NCBI GenBank assembly: GCA_964020085.1
Contig: OZ026599.1
Span: forward strand, 37,551,437-37,615,436
Length of the DNA: 64,000 nt
Source: Micromussa lordhowensis
Lineage: Eukaryota > Cnidaria > Anthozoa > Scleractinia > Lobophylliidae
Direction: 5' to 3'
Both the position numbers and the translations under genes were made by a program. This document shows positions 25,801 to 34,800 of this stretch, one piece after another (the stretch's first letter is position 1; every line of letters begins with the position of its first letter). The notes below the pieces were generated by a model that worked only from the letters and a program-made list of their open reading frames with translations, made no database searches and had not been told where the DNA came from.

Positions 25801-28800
25801 CTCAAGTCATATACACAATCCAATATTTGGTGATTTTTACCTTTGATTCTACTTTTCTCGCCAATGTAACCTCTGGAGTCCGAATCAATGACAACAGAAG
25901 TAAAGCAATTCCTGGGCTCATGTGCCTTTCCTTCTTCTGCGAAGAGTTTTTCTTGTAATTGTTTTTGTTTCCAGTATGATTGTTTTATTGTACGTTTTAC
26001 AGCAGCCATTATAACATTTTACATTTATTTTTCTTTTCAGCGAAGAAAGCAATCCGGCAGCCGATGGTCCTGAGGAGATATCAACGCTAAGCAAACCAAA
26101 CTTTCTGTTTGGCTCTCCTAGTGTGGCTTCACTGTCCTTCCAGTCAGTAGCTGCAACCTCATTGGGGAGCGCTCCATTTGGCCAAAACAACCAGCAGAAA
26201 TGTCCAGGATTTACTGGTGCCGGTGCTCAGCTCTTTGCTGCTCAGAATACCGAGGATGACCATGATGGACCACACTTTGAGCCAATTATCCCACTTCCTG
26301 ACAAGATCGATGTCAAAACTGGGGAAGAAGATGAAGAAGTCATGTTTTCTCACAGAGCCAAGTTATATCGATTTGTAACAGACGACAAGCAGTGGAAAGA
26401 ACGAGGAGTCGGAGATATAAAGTTATTGAGAAATAGACAGTCTGGAAAGATAAGAGTTTTAATGCGTCGCAATCAGGTGCTGAAAACTTGTGCAAATCAC
26501 CAGATAACAACTGACATGAAACTACAACCCAATGCAGGTTCAGATAGATCCTGGGTGTGGAGCACATTAGGAGACTTTTCTGAGCAGGAATGCAAAGCAG
26601 AACAACTTGCGGTCAGGTTTAAATCAGAAGACATTGCAAAGCAATTCAAAGACAAGTTTGAAGAATGCCAAGAATTGTTGAGGAACCAGACACCAGAGAA
26701 AGTACCTCAAGAAAACCAAGGACATCAGGTAGTGAAAGAAGATCTCGTCACTAAGTTTAAGATCGCTGAAGGATCCTGGGAGTGTGACACCTGCATGGTG
26801 AGAAACGACAGTGAGAACGTTGAGTGTGCAGCTTGTGGTGGTCGCAAACCAGGCGCAGAACCAAAACAAGACCAGAGAAAAGATATGAAAACATCTTTTC
26901 AATTTAGCTCTTCTGCGCCACCTTGTTTTTCAGTGTTTTCTTTCGGATCGTGTACTCTCTCTACCTGTCCAAGGTTTTCATCCTATCAGAGTCCATCATC
27001 TGGTGCAAACGGTTCATTTGGCTCATCTAAAACAAGCCAAATTGATTCAAAACCGACTTATTCCTTTGGTTCGTTCAGCCGAACACCAAATTCCAGCTCG
27101 GGAGTGCCAATCAGCTTTGCTTCTTCGGGACAGGAGGGAAATGCGAGTGACCAGACAGTAGTAATCAAAAAGGTTTCATCCAATCACACTCCATCATCTG
27201 GTGCAGGATTTTCATTTCGTTCACCTAAAACAAGCCAAATTGATGCAAAGTCTACTTATTCCGTTGGTTCGAAAGGCCAAACACCAAATTTGAGCTCGGG
27301 AGTTCCAGTCAGCTTTGGACCTTTCAGACCGAAGGGAAATGTGAAAGAGCAAACAGTAGTGAGCAAAAAGGTTTTATCCAATCAAACTCCATCGTTTCCT
27401 GGAGGAATTTCATTTGGCTCACCGGCTAAAACAAGCGAAATAAATGCAAAGTTGAGCTACACCTTCGGTTCGATCAGCCGAACACCAAATTCGAGCTCGG
27501 GAGCTCCAGTCAGCGTTGGATCTTTCGGACAGGAGGGAAATGTGAGTGACCAGACAATAGTAAACAAAAAGGTATCATCGAATCAGACTCCATCATCTGG
27601 TGCAGAATTTTCATTTGGTTCAGCGAAAGCAAGCCAAATTGATGCAAAACCGACTTACTCCTTTGGTTCAATCAGCCAAACACCAAATTCGAGTTTGGGC
27701 GCTCCAATCAGCTTTGCATCTTTCGAACAGGAAGGAAAATTGAATGAACAGACACTAGTAAACACAAAGGTTTCATCCAATCAGAGTCCATCATCTGGTG
27801 CTGGCATTTCATTTGGTTCACCTAAAACAAGCCAAATAAATGCAAAGCCGAGCTATTCCTTCGGTTCAATCAGCCAAACACCAAATTCGAGCTTGGGAGC
27901 TCCAGTCAGTGTCGGATCCTTCGGACAGAAGGGAATTGTGAGTGAGCAGACAGTAGTAAACAAAAAGGTTTCATCGAATCAGACTCCATTATGTGGTGCA
28001 GAATTTTCATTTGGTTCACCGAAAGCAAGCCAAATTGATGCAAAACCGACTTACTCCTTTGGTTCAATCAGCCAAACACCAAATTCGAGTTCGGGCGCTC
28101 CAATCACCTTTGCATCTTTCGGACAGGAAGGAAAATTCAATGAACAGACAGTAGTAAACACAAAGGTTTCATCCAATCAGAGTCCATCATCTGGTGCTGG
28201 AATTTCATTTGGTTCACCTAGAACAAGCCAAATAAATGCAAGGCCGAGCTACTCCTTCGGTTCAATCAGCCAAACACCAAATTCGAGCTTGGGAGCTCTA
28301 GTCAGCGCTGGATCCTCCGGACAGGAGGGAAATGTCAGCGAGGAGACGGTACTAAACAAAAAGGTTTCATCCAATCAGAGTCCATCACCTGGTGCTGGAA
28401 TTTCATTTGGTTCACCTAGAACAAGCCAAATAAATGCAAAGCCGAGCTACTCCTTCGGTTCAATCAGCCAAACACCAAATTTGAGCTTGGGAGCTCTAGT
28501 CAGCGCTGGATCCTCAGGACAGGAGAGAAATGTCAGCGAGCAGACGGTACTAAACAAAAAGGTTTCATCCAATCAGAGTCCATCATCTGGTGCTGGCATT
28601 TCATTTGGTTCACCTAAAACAAGTCAAATAAATGCAAAGCCGAGCTACTCCTTCGGTTCAATCAGCCAAACACCAAATTTGAGCTTGGGAGCTCTAGTCA
28701 GCGCTGGATCCTCCGGACAGGAGGGAAATGTCAGCGAGCAGACGGTACTAAACAAAACAGTTTCATCCAATCAGAGTCCATCATCTGGTGCTGGAATTTC

Positions 28801-31800
28801 ATTTGGTTCACCTAAAACAAGTCAAATAAATGCAAAGCCGAGCTACTCCCTCGGTTCAATCAGCCAAACACCAACTTTGAGCTTGGGAGCTCTAGTCAGC
28901 GCTGGATCCTCCGGACAGGAGGGAAATGTCAGCGAGCAGACGGTACTAAACAAAAAGGTTTCATCCAATCGGAGTCCATCATCTGGTGCTGGAATTTCAT
29001 TTGGTTCACCTAAAACAAGTCAAATAAATGCAAAGCCGAGCTACTCCTTCGGTTCAATCAGCCAAACACCAAATTTGAGCCTGGGAGCTCTAGTCAGCGC
29101 TGGATCCTCAGGACAGGAGGGAAATGTCAGCGAGCAGACGGTACTAAACAAAAAGGTTTCATCCAATCAGAGTCCATCATCTGGTGCTGGCATTTCATTT
29201 GGTTCACCTAAAACAAGTCAAATAAATGCAAAGCCGAGCTACTCCTTCGGTTCAATCAGCCAAACACCAAATTTGAGCTTGGGAGCTCTAGTCAGCGCTG
29301 GATCCTCAGGACAGGAGGGAAATGTCAGCGAGCAGACGGTACTAAACAAAAAGGTTTCGTCCAATCAGAGTCCATCATCTGGTGCTGGCATTTCATTTGG
29401 TTCACCTAAAACAAGTCAAATAAATGCAAAGCCGAGCTACTCCTTCGGTTCAATCAGCCAAACACCAAATTTGAGCTTGGGAGCTTCAGTTAGCATTGGA
29501 TCCTTCGAACAAGAGGGAAATGTGAGTGAGCAGACAGTAGTAAACAAGAAGGTTTCATCCAATCAGAGTCCATCATCTGGTGCTGGAATTTCATTTGGTT
29601 CACCTAAAACAAGTCAAATAAATGCAAAGCCGAGCTACTCCTTAGGTTCAATCGGCCAAACACCAAATTTGAGCTTGGGAGCTTCAGTTAGCATTGGATC
29701 CTTCGAACAAGAGGGAAATGTGAGTGAGCAGACAGCAGTAAACAAGAAGGTTTCATCCAATCAGAGTCCATCATCTGGTGCTGGAATTTCATTTGGTTCA
29801 CCTAGAACAAGCCAAATAAATGCAAAGCCGAGCTACTCTTTCGGTTCAATCAGCCAAACACCAAATTTGAGCTTCGGAGCTTCAGTTAGCATTGGATCCT
29901 TCGAACAAGAGGGAAATGTGAGTGAGCAGACAGTAGTAAACAAAAAGGTTTCATCCAATCAGAGTCCATCATCTGGTGCTGGCATTTCATTTGGTTCACC
30001 TAAAACAAGCCAAATAAATGCAAAGCCGAGCTACTCCTTCGGTTCAATCAGCCAAACACCAAATTTGAGCTTGGGAGCTCTAGTCAGCGCTGGATCCTCC
30101 GGACAGGAGGGAAATGTCAGCGAGCAGACGGTACTAAACAAAAAGGTTTCATCCAATCAGAGTCCATCATCTGGTGCTGGAATTTCATTTGGTTCACCTA
30201 AAACAAGTCAAATAAATGCAAAGCCGAGCTACTCCTTCGGTTCAATCAGCCAAACACCAAATTTGAGCTTGGGAGCTCTAGTCAGCGCTGGATCCTCAGG
30301 ACAGGAGGGAAATGTCAGCGAGCAGACGGTACTAAACAAAAAGGTTTCATCCAATCAGAGTCCATCATCTGGTGCTGGCATTTCATTTGGTTCACCTAAA
30401 ACAAGTCAAATAAATGCAAAGCCGAGCTACTCCTTCGGTTCAATCAGCCAAACACCAAATTTGAGCTTGGGAGCTTCAGTTAGCATTGGATCCTTCCAAC
30501 AAGAGGGAAATGTGAGTGAGCAGACAGTACTAAACAAAAAGGTTTCATCCAATCAGAGTCCATCATCTGGTGCTGGCATTTCATTTGGTTCACCTAGAAC
30601 AAGCCAAATAAATGCAAAGCCGAGCTACTCCTTCGGTTCAATCAGCCAAACACCAAATTTGAGCTTGGGAGCTCTAGTCAGCGCTGGATCCTCCGGACAG
30701 GAGGGAAATGTCAGCGAGCAGACGGTACTAAACAAAAAGGTTTCATCCAATCAGAGTCCATCATCTGGTGCTGGAATTTCATTTGGTTCACCTAAAACAA
30801 GTCAAATAAATGCAAAGCCGAGCTACTCCTTTGCTTCAATCAGCCAAACACCAAATTTGAGCTTGGGAGCTTCAGTTAGCATTGGATCCTTCGAACAAGA
30901 GGGAAATGTGAGTGAGCAGACAGTAGTAAACAAAAAGGTTTCACCCAATCAGAGTCCATCATCTGGTGCTGGCATTTCATTTGGTTCACCTAGAACAAGC
31001 CAAATAAATGCAAAGCCGAGCTACTCCTTCGGTTCAATCAGCCAAACACCAAATTTGAGCTTGGGAGCTCTAGTCAGCGCTGGATCCTCCGGACAGGAGG
31101 GAAATGTCAGCGAGCAGACGGTACTAAACAAAAAGGTTTCATCCAATCAGAGTCCATCATCTGGTGCTGGAATTTCATTTGGTTCACCTAAAACAAGTCA
31201 AATAAATGCAAAGCCGAGCTACTCCTTCGGTTCAATCAGCCAAACACCAAATTTGAGCTTGGGAGCTCTAGTCAGCGCTGGATCCTCAGGACAGGAGGGA
31301 AATGTCAGCGAGCAGACGGTACTAAACAAAAAGGTTTCATCCAATCAGAGTCCATCATCTGGTGCTGGCATTTCATTTGGTTCACCTAAAACAAGTCAAA
31401 TAAATGCAAAGCCGAGCTACTCCTTCGGTTCAATCAGCCAAACACCAAATTTGAGCTTGGGAGCTTCAGTTAGCATTGGATCCTTCGAAAGGGAGGGAAA
31501 TGTGAGTGAGCAGACAGTACTAAACAAAAAGGTTTCTTCCAATCAGAGTCCATCATCTGGTGCTGGCATTTCATTTGGTTCACCTAAAACAAGTCAAATA
31601 AATGCAAAGCCGAGCTACTCCTTCGGTTCAATCAGCCAAACACCAAATTTGAGCTTGGGAGCTTCAGTTAGCATTGGATGCTTCGAACAAGAGGGAAATG
31701 TGAGTGAGCAGACAGTAGGAAACAAAAAGGTTTCATCCAATCAGAGTCCATCATCTGGTGCTGGAATTTCATTTGGTTCACCTAGAACAAGCCAAATAAA

Positions 31801-34800
31801 TGCAAAGCCGAGCTACTCCTTCGGTTCAATCAGCCAAACACCAAATTTGAGCTTGGGAGCTCTAGTCAGCGCTGGATCCTCCGGACAGGAGGGAAATGTC
31901 AGCGAGCAGACGGTACTAAACAAAAAAGTTTCATCCAATCAGAGTCCATCATCTGGTGCTGGCATTTCATTTGGTTCACCTAAAACAAGTCAAATAAATG
32001 CAAAGCCGAGCTACTCCTTCGGTTCAATCAGCCAAACACCAAATTTGAGCTTGGGAGCTCTAGTCAGCGCTGGATCCTCCGGACAGGAGGGAAATGTCAC
32101 CGAGCAGACGGTACTAAACAAAAAAGTTTCATCCAATCAGAGTCCATCATCTGGTGCTGGCATTTCATTTGGTTCACCTAAAACAAGTCAAATAAATGCA
32201 AAGCCGAGCTACTCCTTCGGTTCAATCAGCCAAACACCAAATTTGAGCTTGGGAGCTTCAGTTAGCATTGGATCCTTCCAACAAGAGGGAAATGTGAGTG
32301 AGCAGACAGTACTAAACAAAAAGGTTTCATCCAATCAGAGTCCATCATCTGGTGCTGGCATTTCATTTGGTTCACCTAGAACAAGCCAAATAAATGCAAA
32401 GCCGAGCTACTCCTTCGGTTCAATCAGCCAAACACCAAATTTGAGCTTGGGAGCTCTAGTCAGCGCTGGATCCTCCGGACAGGAGGGAAATGTCAGCGAG
32501 CAGACGGTACTAAACAAAAAGGTTTCATCCAATCAGAGTCCATCATCTGGTGCTGGAATTTCATTTGGTTCACCTAAAACAAGTCAAATAAATGCAAAGC
32601 CGAGCTACTCCTTTGCTTCAATCAGCCAAACACCAAATTTGAGCTTGGGAGCTTCAGTTAGCATTGGATCCTTCGAACAAGAGGGAAATGTGAGTGAGCA
32701 GACAGTAGTAAACAAAAAGGTTTCACCCAATCAGAGTCCATCATCTGGTGCTGGCATTTCATTTGGTTCACCTAGAACAAGCCAAATAAATGCAAAGCCG
32801 AGCTACTCCTTCGGTTCAATCAGCCAAACACCAAATTTGAGCTTGGGAGCTCTAGTCAGCGCTGGATCCTCCGGACAGGAGGGAAATGTCAGCGAGCAGA
32901 CGGTACTAAACAAAAAGGTTTCATCCAATCAGAGTCCATCATCTGGTGCTGGAATTTCATTTGGTTCACCTAAAACAAGTCAAATAAATGCAAAGCCGAG
33001 CTACTCCTTCGGTTCAATCAGCCAAACACCAAATTTGAGCTTGGGAGCTCTAGTCAGCGCTGGATCCTCAGGACAGGAGGGAAATGTCAGCGAGCAGACG
33101 GTACTAAACAAAAAGGTTTCATCCAATCAGAGTCCATCATCTGGTGCTGGCATTTCATTTGGTTCACCTAAAACAAGTCAAATAAATGCAAAGCCGAGCT
33201 ACTCCTTCGGTTCAATCAGCCAAACACCAAATTTGAGCTTGGGAGCTTCAGTTAGCATTGGATCCTTCGAAAGGGAGGGAAATGTGAGTGAGCAGACAGT
33301 ACTAAACAAAAAGGTTTCTTCCAATCAGAGTCCATCATCTGGTGCTGGCATTTCATTTGGTTCACCTAAAACAAGTCAAATAAATGCAAAGCCGAGCTAC
33401 TCCTTCGGTTCAATCAGCCAAACACCAAATTTGAGCTTGGGAGCTTCAGTTAGCATTGGATCCTTCGAACAAGAGGGAAATGTGAGTGAGCAGACAGTAG
33501 GAAACAAAAAGGTTTCATCCAATCAGAGTCCATCATCTGGTGCTGGAATTTCATTTGGTTCACCTAGAACAAGCCAAATAAATGCAAAGCCGAGCTACTC
33601 CTTCGGTTCAATCAGCCAAACACCAAATTTGAGCTTGGGAGCTCTAGTCAGCGCTGGATCCTCCGGACAAGAGGGAAATGTGAGTGAGCAGACAGTACTA
33701 AACAAAAAGGTTTCATCCAATCAGAGTCCATCATCTGGTGCTGGCATTTCATTTGGTTCACCTAGAACAAGCCAAATAAATGCAAAGCCGAGCTACTCCT
33801 TCGGTTCAATCAGCCAAACACCAAATTTGAGCTTGGGAGCTCTAGTCAGCGCTGGATCCTCCGGACAGGAGGGAAATGTCAGCGAGCAGACGGTACTAAA
33901 CAAAAAGGTTTCATCCAATCAGAGTCCATCATCTGGTGCTGGAATTTCATTTGGTTCACCTAAAACAAGTCAAATAAATGCAAAGCCGAGCTACTCCTTT
34001 GCTTCAATCAGCCAAACACCAAATTTGAGCTTGGGAGCTTCAGTTAGCATTGGATCCTTCGAACAAGAGGGAAATGTGAGTGAGCAGACAGTAGTAAACA
34101 AAAAGGTTTCACCCAATCAGAGTCCATCATCTGGTGCTGGCATTTCATTTGGTTCACCTAGAACAAGCCAAATAAATGCAAAGCCGAGCTACTCCTTCGG
34201 TTCAATCAGCCAAACACCAAATTTGAGCTTGGGAGCTCTAGTCAGCGCTGGATCCTCCGGACAGGAGGGAAATGTCAGCGAGCAGACGGTACTAAACAAA
34301 AAGGTTTCATCCAATCAGAGTCCATCATCTGGTGCTGGAATTTCATTTGGTTCACCTAAAACAAGTCAAATAAATGCAAAGCCGAGCTACTCCTTCGGTT
34401 CAATCAGCCAAACACCAAATTTGAGCTTGGGAGCTCTAGTCAGCGCTGGATCCTCAGGACAGGAGGGAAATGTCAGCGAGCAGACGGTACTAAACAAAAA
34501 GGTTTCATCCAATCAGAGTCCATCATCTGGTGCTGGCATTTCATTTGGTTCACCTAAAACAAGTCAAATAAATGCAAAGCCGAGCTACTCCTTCGGTTCA
34601 ATCAGCCAAACACCAAATTTGAGCTTGGGAGCTTCAGTTAGCATTGGATCCTTCGAAAGGGAGGGAAATGTGAGTGAGCAGACAGTACTAAACAAAAAGG
34701 TTTCTTCCAATCAGAGTCCATCATCTGGTGCTGGCATTTCATTTGGTTCACCTAAAACAAGTCAAATAAATGCAAAGCCGAGCTACTCCTTCGGTTCAAT

